From an uncultured Ruegeria sp. (GTDB lineage: Bacteria > Pseudomonadota > Alphaproteobacteria > Rhodobacterales > Rhodobacteraceae), in NCBI RefSeq assembly GCF_947497005.1, contig NZ_CANMFF010000012.1:62001-126000 (forward strand): a stretch of 64,000 nucleotides of DNA. Direction: 5' to 3'. The notes beneath the pieces were generated by a model. The model had not been told where the DNA came from and did no database searches. It saw nothing but the letters and a program-made list of their open reading frames with translations. Every line of letters starts with the position of its first letter. Position 1 is the stretch's first letter. The position numbers were made by a program, and so were the translations under genes. Shown one piece after another: positions 8,869 to 17,583 of the stretch.

Positions 8869-9834
8869 GTGAGCAATGTGCTGACACGGGATGTTCTGAT
8901 CAAATGGGCGCCCTTGATCGTCCTTTTGATCCTCGTTCTGTCTTTTACCGTGATGGAGCCGCGTTTCTTTTCGCTGCGCAACTTTGCGCGGATCGGCATC
9001 TCGTCCACGCCGGCACTGATGGTCGCCATCGGCGTAACTTTCATCATCATCATGGGGTCGATTGACCTGTCGATGGAGGGCACTGTTTCCGTCTGCGCGG
9101 TTGCGTTTGCCTTTGCCTTTATCTGGCTTGGGGGCACATTGGCATCCTGGGCATGGCTGGCCCTACCGCTTGCATTGCTTGTCGGTGCCGCAATTGGACT
9201 GGTAAACGGACTTGTCCATGTCATTCTCAAGATTCCATCTTTCATGGCCTCTTTGGCCATGGGCTTTGTCGGCACCGGTTTTGCATTGCTGCTGACTGGC
9301 GGGGATCGGATCCGGGTCGAAGACGACCTGTTCCGCGCATTGCTGACCGAGCGCTGGTTCGGCTTTCCGATCATGTGTTACGTGGCGCTGCTGTTCCTGC
9401 TGATCGCTTGGTTCATCCAGTCGCGCACCACACTGGGGCGCAACTTCTATGCCGTGGGCGGCGGTGAAGAACTGGCTCATGCCTCGGGTCTGAATGTGAA
9501 CCGTGTGCGGATCATGGGTTTTGCGCTTGCGGGTGTATTCTATGCGGTCGGTGCGCTGCTGGCCGTTGGGCGGATCGGGATCGCAGAAACCGCGACCGGT
9601 TCGAACTTCATGTTTGTCTCGATCACCTCGGTCGTCGTGGGCGGTACGGCTCTGTGGGGCGGGATCGGTGGTGTATGGAACACTTTGATCGGCGTCTTGA
9701 TAGTGAACGTCATCAACAACGGTATGGTTGTGATTGGACTGCCGGGCTACGTGCAAGACGGTGTTCTGGGCGTTCTGGTCATTGCTGCGGTGGTTCTGTC
9801 GACCGACCGTAAATCCGTAACCTTCGTGAAATAG
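8869..9834 (+). CDS. Sugar ABC transporter permease (RbsC type), first copy
   Basis: An inner-membrane permease of about 321 residues of the BPD_transp_2 family with 8-10 hydrophobic segments. Family features include GVTFIIIMGSIDLSMEG and the C-terminal VVVGGTALWGGIGGVWNTLIG region. The start is placed at the GTG at 8869 because GGGAGGAAGC lies just upstream; the ATG 75 bases earlier overlaps the hairpin region and has no ribosome-binding site. The operon encodes two such permeases, which suggests a heterodimeric channel rather than the homodimer of the classical ribose system. Confidence 0.9.
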   Translation: MSNVLTRDVLIKWAPLIVLLILVLSFTVMEPRFFSLRNFARIGISSTPALMVAIGVTFIIIMGSIDLSMEGTVSVCAVAFAFAFIWLGGTLASWAWLALPLALLVGAAIGLVNGLVHVILKIPSFMASLAMGFVGTGFALLLTGGDRIRVEDDLFRALLTERWFGFPIMCYVALLFLLIAWFIQSRTTLGRNFYAVGGGEELAHASGLNVNRVRIMGFALAGVFYAVGALLAVGRIGIAETATGSNFMFVSITSVVVGGTALWGGIGGVWNTLIGVLIVNVINNGMVVIGLPGYVQDGVLGVLVIAAVVLSTDRKSVTFVK

Positions 9835-9844
9835 GGGCGGGCAA

Positions 9845-11353
9845 ATGTATGAACTAACTAATGTCGACAAGAAATTCCCCGGCGTTCACGCGCTGAAATC
9901 CGTCAACTTCAAGATCGGGCGCGGCGAAATCGTCGGGCTGGTCGGTGAAAACGGCGCTGGCAAATCCACCCTGATGAAGGTCATCTATGGCGCCTATCAG
10001 GCTGATGGCGGTGACATCACCATCGACGGCACCAAGGTCCGCTTCCAGAACCCGCGTCAGGCGATGGATCACGGCATCGGTATGGTGTTTCAGGAACAAT
10101 CCCTGATTACCAACCTGACCGTGATGGAGAATATCTTTCTGGGTTTCGAGCAGCAGTTTGTCAGCTATGGCGTCATCAACTGGAAAGCCATGGCCGATGC
10201 CGCGCGCAAGCAGCTGGCCAAGGTCAAACTGGATATCGATCCGGGCATGATCACCTCGAAACTGTCCTTTGCGCAGCGGCAACTGGTCGAATTGGCCAAG
10301 GTTCTGACGCTGGAAGAGCGGATTGATGGCGACCTGGTCATTCTGCTGGACGAGCCGACCAGCGTGCTGGCTAAGGAAGAGGTTGAGCTGTTGTTCAGCC
10401 TGGTGCGCGAACTCACCAACCGTGCGTCGTTCATCTTTGTCAGCCACCGTATGGATGAGGTTCTGGACCTGTCCGACCGCATCTACGTGATGAAAGATGG
10501 TGAGGTTGTAGACGTCGTCGCCCAAAGCGACGCCAAGGTGGATGCAATCCAGCACAAGATGGTGGGTCGCGACGTCGACAAGGAATATTACCGCGAACAG
10601 AAGCAAAAGGCCTATCAGGCCGAGGCGAAGCCGCTGGTGTCACTCAAGAATGTCTCAGTCAATGGCAGCTATTCGGACATCTCGCTTGACCTGCACCCGG
10701 GTGAGGTTTTGTGCCTGGTTGGCACCGAAGGTTCGGGGCGCGAGGCCATTCTGCGCACGATTTTCGGGCTGGAAACACCGTCCGAGGGCAGTGTTGTACT
10801 CAAAGGGGATGCCATTTCCAAATTCACGGCCCAGTCCGGCGTGTCTCGTGGTGTTGGCTACATCCCGCGTGAACGCAAGGTCGAGGGTATTGTTGCGGGC
10901 ATGAATGTCTATGAGAACATGACGCTCAGCCAGATGGGAAACTACGCCAGGTCCGGCGTTCTGCGAATTGGCGAGGAAAAGACGCTTGCCAGACAGTGGA
11001 TCGACCGTTTGGCGATCAAGACACCGGATGTCTACAAGGATTGCGGCGGGCTTTCAGGCGGCAACCAGCAAAAGGTTGTGCTGGCGAAATGGCGGTCTGC
11101 CGGGTCCGATATCATCCTGCTGGACCACCCGACGCGCGGTCTGGATATCGGGGCCAAGGAAGATGTCTACGACATGGTGCGCGAAATGTCGAACGATGGC
11201 GTCGGCATCATACTGGTCGCGGATACGCTGGAAGAAGCCATTGGCCTCAGCCACACGATCATCGTTCTGAAAGACGGTGTCGCGCAGAAACGTTTCGATT
11301 GCAGCCCGGGGGACAAGCCGTCGCTTTATGACCTTGTCCACCACATGATCTGA
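9845..11353 (+). CDS. Sugar ABC transporter ATP-binding protein (RbsA type, two NBDs)
   Basis: A 502-residue tandem ATPase. The first domain has Walker A GENGAGKST near residue 37 and Walker B VILLDEPTS. The second has the degenerate Walker A GTEGSGREA usual in RbsA proteins and the signature LSGGNQQKVVLAKW. The second Walker B reads LLDHPTRGLD, so the usual catalytic glutamate is histidine; hydrolysis probably relies on the first site. It powers import through the two flanking RbsC-type permeases, with 10-11 base spacing on either side indicating one transcript. Confidence 0.93.
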   Translation: MYELTNVDKKFPGVHALKSVNFKIGRGEIVGLVGENGAGKSTLMKVIYGAYQADGGDITIDGTKVRFQNPRQAMDHGIGMVFQEQSLITNLTVMENIFLGFEQQFVSYGVINWKAMADAARKQLAKVKLDIDPGMITSKLSFAQRQLVELAKVLTLEERIDGDLVILLDEPTSVLAKEEVELLFSLVRELTNRASFIFVSHRMDEVLDLSDRIYVMKDGEVVDVVAQSDAKVDAIQHKMVGRDVDKEYYREQKQKAYQAEAKPLVSLKNVSVNGSYSDISLDLHPGEVLCLVGTEGSGREAILRTIFGLETPSEGSVVLKGDAISKFTAQSGVSRGVGYIPRERKVEGIVAGMNVYENMTLSQMGNYARSGVLRIGEEKTLARQWIDRLAIKTPDVYKDCGGLSGGNQQKVVLAKWRSAGSDIILLDHPTRGLDIGAKEDVYDMVREMSNDGVGIILVADTLEEAIGLSHTIIVLKDGVAQKRFDCSPGDKPSLYDLVHHMI

Positions 11354-11364
11354 GGCCCGAACCC

Positions 11365-12306
11365 ATGAGTTTTGAACGTATCAAACCCCATCTGCCCTGG
11401 ATCACCCTGCTGTTTCTTGTTTTGGTTGTCGGCGCGGCGGATTCCAACTTTCTGCGGCCTGCCAACCTGATATCGATGACGGCGGATATCGTGCCGTTGT
11501 TCATCATGGCACTTGGCATGACCTTCGCGATCTATATCGGTGGCATCGACCTGTCGGCGCAGTCGATTGCGAACATGACGACGGTTGTTGCCACGATTGC
11601 GCTGCCGACGTTTGGCATTGGTGCGGCACTAATCTGCATCCTGTCCGGCGTCGTGCTCGGCAGCATCTCGGGCTATGTGACGACACGGCTTTATGTGCCG
11701 TCCTTCATCTCAACCCTGGCGGTTGGCGGTATCGCCTTCTCCGTCGCGCAATACCTATCCGGTCAACGCGCTCTGTTCATGGACGCCACGATGCGGGAAA
11801 CGAGCTTTGGCTGGATGACCGGCTCGGTCGCTGGCCTGCCGAGTGAATTGATCATAGCTGCCGTACTGGTTCTGGGCGCGTGGTTCCTGCAATCGCGCAC
11901 GACCTTCGGGCGGGCACTCAAGGCGGTTGGCGCCGGGGAACCCGCGGCCGTGGCCTCGGGCCTCAACGTCAACCGGATCAAGATCATGGCATTTGCCCTG
12001 TCCGGTGGGCTGGCGGCGATTGCGGGCCTGCTGTTCTCGGTCAAATTGTCCGGTGGTTCTCCCACACTGGCCAACGGGTTCCTGCTGCCTGCAATCGTTG
12101 CCGTTCTGGTCGGTGGCACGCCTCTGACCGGGGGCGTAGGCGGGGTCGTCAACACATTGATTGGCACGCTGATCGTCGCTGTGATCCGGTCTTCGATGCT
12201 GTATTTCGAAGTTGATGCGACCCAGCAGCAGATGGTGTTCGGCCTGATCCTGATCGGAGCGATTGCGCTGACCATCGACCGGACCAAGTTGAAGGTTGTG
12301 AAATGA
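11365..12306 (+). CDS. Sugar ABC transporter permease (RbsC type), second copy
   Basis: A 313-residue membrane permease of the same family as the gene at 8869. It has MTFAIYIGGIDLSAQSIANM in the position of the ion-like conserved segment and LVGGTPLTGGVGGVVNTLIG near the C-terminus. Sequence similarity to the first permease is only moderate, consistent with two distinct halves of one channel. Its last four bases overlap the start of the zinc dehydrogenase gene, so uptake and first oxidation are translationally linked. Confidence 0.92.
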   Translation: MSFERIKPHLPWITLLFLVLVVGAADSNFLRPANLISMTADIVPLFIMALGMTFAIYIGGIDLSAQSIANMTTVVATIALPTFGIGAALICILSGVVLGSISGYVTTRLYVPSFISTLAVGGIAFSVAQYLSGQRALFMDATMRETSFGWMTGSVAGLPSELIIAAVLVLGAWFLQSRTTFGRALKAVGAGEPAAVASGLNVNRIKIMAFALSGGLAAIAGLLFSVKLSGGSPTLANGFLLPAIVAVLVGGTPLTGGVGGVVNTLIGTLIVAVIRSSMLYFEVDATQQQMVFGLILIGAIALTIDRTKLKVVK

Positions 12307-13337
12307 CGCAGACCATGAAAGCAGCCGTGCTGGTCAAGCCGGGACAGTTCGAGGTGCAGGACGTCCCGCGCCCTGAACCCGGCCGGGACGAGGTTTTGGT
12401 CCGTATATTACGTGTCGGGATCTGCGGTACCGATATCCATATCTTCAACGGCCATTACGCGGCAGAAAATCTGCCGATGGTTCCCGGGCACGAATTCACC
12501 GGCACGATCGCAGCTTTGGGCGAAGACGTCACCGGCCTGAGCCTGGGCGCGCCGGTGGTGGTCGACATGAATATCGGCTGCGGCACCTGCTTCTGGTGCC
12601 GCCGCAATGAGATCCTGAATTGTCCGGAGATGCAGCAGACGGGTATCACCATGGACGGGGCCTTCGCAGAATATATCTCGGTTCCCGCTCGGCTGGTGAT
12701 CCGGGCCCCTGATGATGTTTCCGCCGAGATTCTGGCCCTGACCGAACCACTGGCCTGCGTGGTGCGATGCGCGCGCAAGGCCAATATCACCTTCGGCCAG
12801 TCCGTCGTGGTGTTGGGCGCGGGACCCATCGGCAATCTGCACGTTCAATTGCTTCGCACAATCGGTGCCGCCCCGATCATCGTGGCGGATTTGTCCGACG
12901 ATCGGGTGAACATGGCACTGGAGGCTGGCGCTGATGTGGGTGTCACCGATCCGGCCACGCTGGAAGAAGCCGTGCTGAAACACACGGATGGTCGCGGTGC
13001 CGATGTGGTGATCGAAAGCGTTGGACTGCCTGTGCTGTACCAGCAGGCGATCCGGCTGATCCGCAAAGGCGGGCATATCGCGGCCTTCGGGATTACCAGT
13101 GCGGGCGAAACCCTGCCCGTGGATATCCTGCAGGTGATCCTGCAGGAAAACTCGATTAAAGGGTCCGTTGCTGGAATGGGGCAGGACATGCATGATGCTC
13201 TGACCCTGCTGACGCATGGACGGATCAGAACCGACCGTTTTACCGGCGCCTCCTACGCGCTGGAGCAGATACAGGACGCTTTTGACAGTTTTGCCGATCG
13301 TCCGGGGGATCTGAAAACGCAGATCGTTCTGACCTGA
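12303..13337 (+). CDS. Zinc-dependent medium-chain alcohol/polyol dehydrogenase
   Basis: A 344-residue MDR protein of the sorbitol/threonine dehydrogenase type. The catalytic zinc motif is CGICGTDIH with GHEFTG; the structural zinc loop has the four cysteines of CGTCFWCRRNEILNC; the nucleotide motif is GAGPIGNLHVQLL. It should oxidise a secondary alcohol of a sugar, polyol or sugar acid to a ketone using NAD(P). The start overlaps the permease gene by four bases (ATGA). Its position directly behind an importer suggests it acts on the imported compound. Substrate not predictable. Confidence 0.9.
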   Translation: MTQTMKAAVLVKPGQFEVQDVPRPEPGRDEVLVRILRVGICGTDIHIFNGHYAAENLPMVPGHEFTGTIAALGEDVTGLSLGAPVVVDMNIGCGTCFWCRRNEILNCPEMQQTGITMDGAFAEYISVPARLVIRAPDDVSAEILALTEPLACVVRCARKANITFGQSVVVLGAGPIGNLHVQLLRTIGAAPIIVADLSDDRVNMALEAGADVGVTDPATLEEAVLKHTDGRGADVVIESVGLPVLYQQAIRLIRKGGHIAAFGITSAGETLPVDILQVILQENSIKGSVAGMGQDMHDALTLLTHGRIRTDRFTGASYALEQIQDAFDSFADRPGDLKTQIVLT

Positions 13338-13441
13338 CGGACACAAAAGGACTTTGGGTTGGCGGTCTTTGCGTGCAGAGCCAATCGCCGTGACCGCAAG
13401 GCCCGGGGTCCAGTACGCAACGCATTGATGGAGCATTACCG

Positions 13442-14944
13442 ATGGATCAACAAAGCCACATTCTGACCCCGCCCTCCGAACCGCGCGAGTTCGGGTTTTT
13501 CATGAACGGTCAATCGGTGCCTGCCGGGGATCGCGACGTGTTTGAGCGGTCTTCGCCCGGTCATGGTGTGCCGGTCACGCGTATACCGCGTTGCACCGAA
13601 GACGATCTGAACGACGTGGTTGCATCGGCCCGCGCTGGTTTCGATGATCGCCGCTGGTGTGGCCTGTCCGGGGCGGATCGGGCATCTGTCCTGTTGAAAG
13701 CCGCCGAGCTGATCCGCGAAAAAACAGAAGAGATCGCCTATTGGGAGACGCTGGAAAACGGTAAGCCGATTACGCAGGCGCGGGCGGAGGTTCAGGGCTG
13801 TGTTGGCATGTTCGAGTTCGCCTCGGGACTGGCGCGGGCGCTGCATGGCGAAAGCTTCAACAACAGCGGCGACGGCGCAATGGGTATCGTCACGCGCGAG
13901 CCGGTGGGGGTTGTCGGCCTGATCACCCCGTGGAACTTCCCGTTCCTGATCCTGTGCGAGAGGGTGCCCTATATCCTGGCCTCGGGCTGTACCATCGTCG
14001 CCAAGCCCTCGGAAGTGACCAGCGCCACGACGCTGATCCTTGCCGAAATCCTGTCCGAGGCCGGGCTGCCCGATGGGGTATTCAATGTGGTCACCGGCTC
14101 GGGCAGTGTGATTGGCCAGAAACTGGCCGAGCATATGGATGTCGACATGCTGTCCTTTACCGGCTCGACTGCTGTGGGCCGGTCGGTGGTCGCGGCTGCG
14201 GGCCAGAGCAACTTCAAGAAGCTGGGGCTGGAGCTGGGCGGCAAGAACCCGCAGATCGTGTTCGCGGATGCCGACCTTGAGGATGCCGCCGATGGCGTGG
14301 CCTTTGGCATCGCCTTCAATACCGGCCAGTGTTGTGTGTCGGGCGCACGCCTGCTGGTCGAGCGGTCAGTGGCGCAGAAATTCTCGGAAATGGTGGCGGA
14401 CAAGCTGCGTAAGGTGCGCGTCGGCGATCCGCTGGACGAGCGCACGCAGGCCGGAGCCATTACTACGGATGCGCAGAACCGCACGATCCTGTCCTATATT
14501 GCCAAAGGAAAGGAAGAGGGCGCAACCCTGCTGACAGGCGGCACCACGCCGGAGATTTCCGGCGGGCACTATATCGATCCGGTGGTCTTTACAAACGTGA
14601 CGACCGATATGGCGGTCGCGCGGGAAGAAATTTTCGGGCCGGTTCTGGTTGTAATCCCGTTTGACTCGATCGAGGATGCCATCGCGATTGCCAATGACAC
14701 CGAATACGGTCTGGCCGCTAGCGTGTGGACCAAGAATATCGACAAGGCCCTGACGATTTCGCGCCGGGTTCAGGCCGGGCGGTTCTGGGTGAACACAACT
14801 TTGGCAGGTGGCCCTGAACTGCCCATCGGCGGGTTCAAAGCCTCCGGCTGGGGCCGTGAGGCCGGGATGCACGGGGTCGAGGAATATACACAGGTCAAGT
14901 CGATCCATGTTGAGATCGGCAAACGCTCGCATTGGATCGCGTGA
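13442..14944 (+). CDS. Aldehyde dehydrogenase (NAD(P)-dependent)
   Basis: A 500-residue class I/II-type aldehyde dehydrogenase. Visible are TPWNFPFL in the cofactor fold, the general base glutamate in LELGGKNPQ, the nucleophilic cysteine in NTGQCCVSGARL, and EEIFGPVL towards the C-terminus. It resembles betaine-aldehyde and gamma-aminobutyraldehyde dehydrogenases, but in this operon it is more likely to oxidise the aldehyde made by the GMC oxidoreductase encoded next. The stop codon overlaps that gene's start by one base. A 104-base gap separates it from the zinc dehydrogenase gene, without a clear terminator. Confidence 0.92.
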   Translation: MDQQSHILTPPSEPREFGFFMNGQSVPAGDRDVFERSSPGHGVPVTRIPRCTEDDLNDVVASARAGFDDRRWCGLSGADRASVLLKAAELIREKTEEIAYWETLENGKPITQARAEVQGCVGMFEFASGLARALHGESFNNSGDGAMGIVTREPVGVVGLITPWNFPFLILCERVPYILASGCTIVAKPSEVTSATTLILAEILSEAGLPDGVFNVVTGSGSVIGQKLAEHMDVDMLSFTGSTAVGRSVVAAAGQSNFKKLGLELGGKNPQIVFADADLEDAADGVAFGIAFNTGQCCVSGARLLVERSVAQKFSEMVADKLRKVRVGDPLDERTQAGAITTDAQNRTILSYIAKGKEEGATLLTGGTTPEISGGHYIDPVVFTNVTTDMAVAREEIFGPVLVVIPFDSIEDAIAIANDTEYGLAASVWTKNIDKALTISRRVQAGRFWVNTTLAGGPELPIGGFKASGWGREAGMHGVEEYTQVKSIHVEIGKRSHWIA

Positions 14945-16545
14945 TGGCGGAAAAGGGATATGACTATGTGATCGTAGGCGGCGGCTCGGCCGGGTGTGTT
15001 CTGGCCAACCGCCTGTCTGAGGACAGCAACGTTCGGGTGCTGATGCTCGAAGCGGGCGGCAAGGACAGCCATCCGCTGATTCACATGCCCGTGGGCTTTG
15101 CCAAGATGACCGACGGACCGCACACCTGGGGCTTCAACACGGTCCCGCAGAAACACGCAAACAACCGAGAAATCCCCTATGCGCAAGGGCGGGTGCTGGG
15201 GGGTGGCAGCTCGATCAATGCCGAGGTTTTTACCCGCGGCAACCCAGTCGACTATGACCGCTGGGCCAATGAGGAAGGCTGCAAAGGGTGGTCTTTTGAT
15301 GCGATCAAACCGTATTTCGTTCGATCCGAGCGCAATGCCATCCTGTCCGGTGATTGGCATGGAACCGAAGGCCCGTTGGGTGTGTCCAATGTTCCTCAGC
15401 CCCAGGAAATGACCCGTGCCTTTGTTCGATCCTGTCAGGAGGCCGGCCTGCCGTACAATCCCGATTTCAATGGCCCCAAACAGGAAGGGGCAGGAGTATA
15501 TCAGACAACGACGTGGAACGCGAAACGCTGTTCCGCTGCTGTGGGTTATCTGAGACCGGTCCTTTCGCGTGCAAACCTGACGGTGGAAACCGGTTGTCAG
15601 GTTCAGCGCATCGTGATCGAGGGCGGGCGTGCGACGGGTGTCGCGTTCGAAAAGCGCGGGCAGCTACGTACCGTCACCGCGGATCAGGAAGTTCTGGTGA
15701 CGTCCGGTGCAATTGGCACACCGAAACTGATGATGCTGTCAGGTGTCGGACCTGCCGCGCATCTGCGTGAGCACGGGATCGACGTAAAGCATGACCTGCT
15801 GGGCGTGGGCGAAAACCTGACCGACCATTTCGGCATTGACATTGTAGCCGAGCTTAACGGCCATCAAAGTCTGGACAAATACAATAAGCTGCATTGGTCT
15901 GTCTGGGCCGGGATGCAGTATTATCTGTTCGGCTCGGGCCCGGTGACATCGAATGTCGTCGAAGGAGGGGCTTTTTGGTACGGTGATCCCGACGCACCTG
16001 TGCCGGATCTGCAGTTCCATTTCCTTGCCGGAGCCGGGGCTGAGGCCGGGGTGCCGAGCGTTCCCAAAGGCAGTTCTGGCATCACGTTGAACTCGTATAC
16101 CGTGCGGCCCAAAGCACGGGGAACAGTGCGGTTGCGGTCCAACCGGGTGGAAGACATGCCGCTGGTCGATCCTAACTTCCTCGGGCACCCGGATGACCTG
16201 AAAATCTCGGTAGAGGGCGTGAAACACAGCGTTGAGATTTTCCGGCAGAAAAGCCTGCAGAAATACATCCGCCAGATCCGCTTTCCCGATGACAGCGTCA
16301 AAACGCAGGCTGAGTTTGAGGCCTATGCGCGCAAATATGGCCGCACATCTTACCATCCAACCTGTACCTGCAAGATGGGTGTGGACGAGATGGCGGTGGT
16401 CGATCCGCAATTGCGGGTTCACGGGATTGACGGCCTGCGGATCTGCGACAGCTCGGCCATGCCCAGCCTGATCGGATCAAACACCAATGCCCCAACAATA
16501 ATGATGGCAGAAAAAGCTTCTGACATGATCAGGGGCAATCACTGA
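14944..16545 (+). CDS. GMC-family FAD-dependent alcohol oxidoreductase, copy 1
   Basis: A 533-residue flavoprotein of the choline dehydrogenase/glucose-methanol-choline family. The dinucleotide motif [16 protein letters not shown] is at the extreme N-terminus, [19 protein letters not shown] is the first GMC signature, [16 protein letters not shown] the second, and the catalytic His region is [12 protein letters not shown] near the C-terminus. It should oxidise a primary alcohol to the aldehyde with electrons passed to the respiratory chain, feeding the aldehyde dehydrogenase encoded before it. The start is taken at 14944 (MAEKGYDY), where TGATG couples it to that gene; an ATG 12 bases earlier is less likely. 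The operon ends with the terminator at 16584. Confidence 0.92.
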   Translation: MAEKGYDYVIVGGGSAGCVLANRLSEDSNVRVLMLEAGGKDSHPLIHMPVGFAKMTDGPHTWGFNTVPQKHANNREIPYAQGRVLGGGSSINAEVFTRGNPVDYDRWANEEGCKGWSFDAIKPYFVRSERNAILSGDWHGTEGPLGVSNVPQPQEMTRAFVRSCQEAGLPYNPDFNGPKQEGAGVYQTTTWNAKRCSAAVGYLRPVLSRANLTVETGCQVQRIVIEGGRATGVAFEKRGQLRTVTADQEVLVTSGAIGTPKLMMLSGVGPAAHLREHGIDVKHDLLGVGENLTDHFGIDIVAELNGHQSLDKYNKLHWSVWAGMQYYLFGSGPVTSNVVEGGAFWYGDPDAPVPDLQFHFLAGAGAEAGVPSVPKGSSGITLNSYTVRPKARGTVRLRSNRVEDMPLVDPNFLGHPDDLKISVEGVKHSVEIFRQKSLQKYIRQIRFPDDSVKTQAEFEAYARKYGRTSYHPTCTCKMGVDEMAVVDPQLRVHGIDGLRICDSSAMPSLIGSNTNAPTIMMAEKASDMIRGNH

Positions 16546-16583
16546 GCAGGCCGCTCTCAAAGGCTTGGATAACTCCCCTGACT

Positions 16584-16616
16584 GGCGGTGCCGAATATTG
16601 GCACCGCCCTTTTTTT
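16584..16616 (+). terminator. Rho-independent terminator
   Basis: GGCGGTGCC (16584-16592), loop GAATATT and GGCACCGCC (16600-16608) are followed by CTTTTTTT. This is a textbook terminator for the seven-gene plus-strand operon; the convergent aldo/keto reductase gene ends three bases beyond it. Confidence 0.93.
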
Positions 16617-16618
16617 CT

Positions 16619-17437
16619 TCAGTCCCATTCTGGGGCCCAGGGCACCAGATCTTCGGTGACGATCCTGTAGCCGGTATGGGTCAAGGCGTCGATCCGGTCC
16701 ATGTCGATGCCGGACAGGGTGAAGTCCATTACGTCGAAATTGGCCTGGATATTGGCGCGCTTGGTGGACATCGTGTTGATCGATACGCCTTTTTGTAGAA
16801 TCCACCGCAGCACGACCTGCCCTGCGGTCTTCCCATAGCCTTCACCGATTTCGGCAAAGACCGGATTCTTGAAGACTTCACCACGCGCAACCGAACAGTA
16901 AGACGAAAGAGGAATCCGGGTTTCGCTGCTTGCGGCGAGCAAGGTATCCTGATTTAGCAACGGATGGAACTCGACCTGGTTCGTTACTAGCGGAGTGTCG
17001 ATGATTTTGGTTGCGTCCCGCATCATCTGTGCCGTGTAGTTTGAAACACCGATGTTCCTGGTCAGCCCATGCGAATGTGCCTGCTCCAGCAGTTTCAGGG
17101 AAGGCGCGATGTCGCCGCCAATTGGGGGCCAGTGCAAAAGCAACACGTCAACATAATCCAGTCTCAGTTTCCTCAGGCTTTCTTCAACCGACGACAAAAA
17201 AGCCACTTCGCTGAAACTGTCAGGATGAACTTTGGTGGTGACGCAAATCTCGTCGCGCGACAGTCCAAGCTCAGCCAATGCATCGCCGGTTTCCTGTTCG
17301 TTTTCATACATCTGAGCGGTATCGAAAGAACGATACCCAACCTCTGCCGCGATCCTCATCGCATCTCGCAATTCACTTGCGGTCAGGGGGAAAGTGCCGA
17401 ATGTGCGTTGATTTGTGCCTTGAAAGTAGATGTTCAT
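16619..17437 (-). CDS. Aldo/keto reductase, copy 1
   Basis: A 272-residue NAD(P)H-linked reductase of the AKR TIM-barrel superfamily (2,5-diketogluconate reductase-like size). The catalytic tetrad is visible as Asp and Tyr in SFDTAQMYENE, Lys in TTKVHPD and His in LLHWPPIGG. It interconverts a carbonyl and an alcohol on a sugar-like substrate in the cytoplasm. GGGAGGAACACT precedes the ATG. A perfect GTAAC-N6-GTTAC operator lies 28 bases upstream, between TTGACC (17492-17497) and the presumed -10, so it belongs to the TetR-type regulon. It is transcribed away from the CoA-transferase operon. Confidence 0.92.
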   Translation of the reverse strand: MNIYFQGTNQRTFGTFPLTASELRDAMRIAAEVGYRSFDTAQMYENEQETGDALAELGLSRDEICVTTKVHPDSFSEVAFLSSVEESLRKLRLDYVDVLLLHWPPIGGDIAPSLKLLEQAHSHGLTRNIGVSNYTAQMMRDATKIIDTPLVTNQVEFHPLLNQDTLLAASSETRIPLSSYCSVARGEVFKNPVFAEIGEGYGKTAGQVVLRWILQKGVSINTMSTKRANIQANFDVMDFTLSGIDMDRIDALTHTGYRIVTEDLVPWAPEWD

Positions 17438-17464
17438 AGTGTTCCTCCCATAGATTCAGTTTGA

Positions 17465-17484
17465 AAGTAACCTATTGGTTACTT
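17465..17484 (-). promoter_or_regulatory. Operator of the TetR-type regulon (AKR 1)
   Basis: AAGTAACC and GGTTACTT form a perfect 8-bp inverted repeat around TATT. On the minus strand it lies between a TTGACC -35-like hexamer at 17492-17497 and the position expected for -10, the classical place for a repressor. Confidence 0.78.
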
Positions 17485-17545
17485 AGTGTCAGGTCAATTG
17501 CGTCCCGAGCTAAATTCCTGTTGCTTTTTCGCCGTCCGCAATGCA

Positions 17546-17567
17546 TATAATATAACCAGTTAGTTAC
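17546..17567 (+). promoter_or_regulatory. -10 box plus operator of the CoA-transferase operon
   Basis: A perfect TATAAT (17546-17551) is followed directly by ATAAC-CAGTTA-GTTAC (17552-17567), which has the N6 spacing of the other operators. A TGGAGGA ribosome-binding site and the ATG at 17584 follow. Occupation of the palindrome would cover the transcription start. Confidence 0.72.
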
Positions 17568-17583
17568 TTTACTGGAGGATCGC

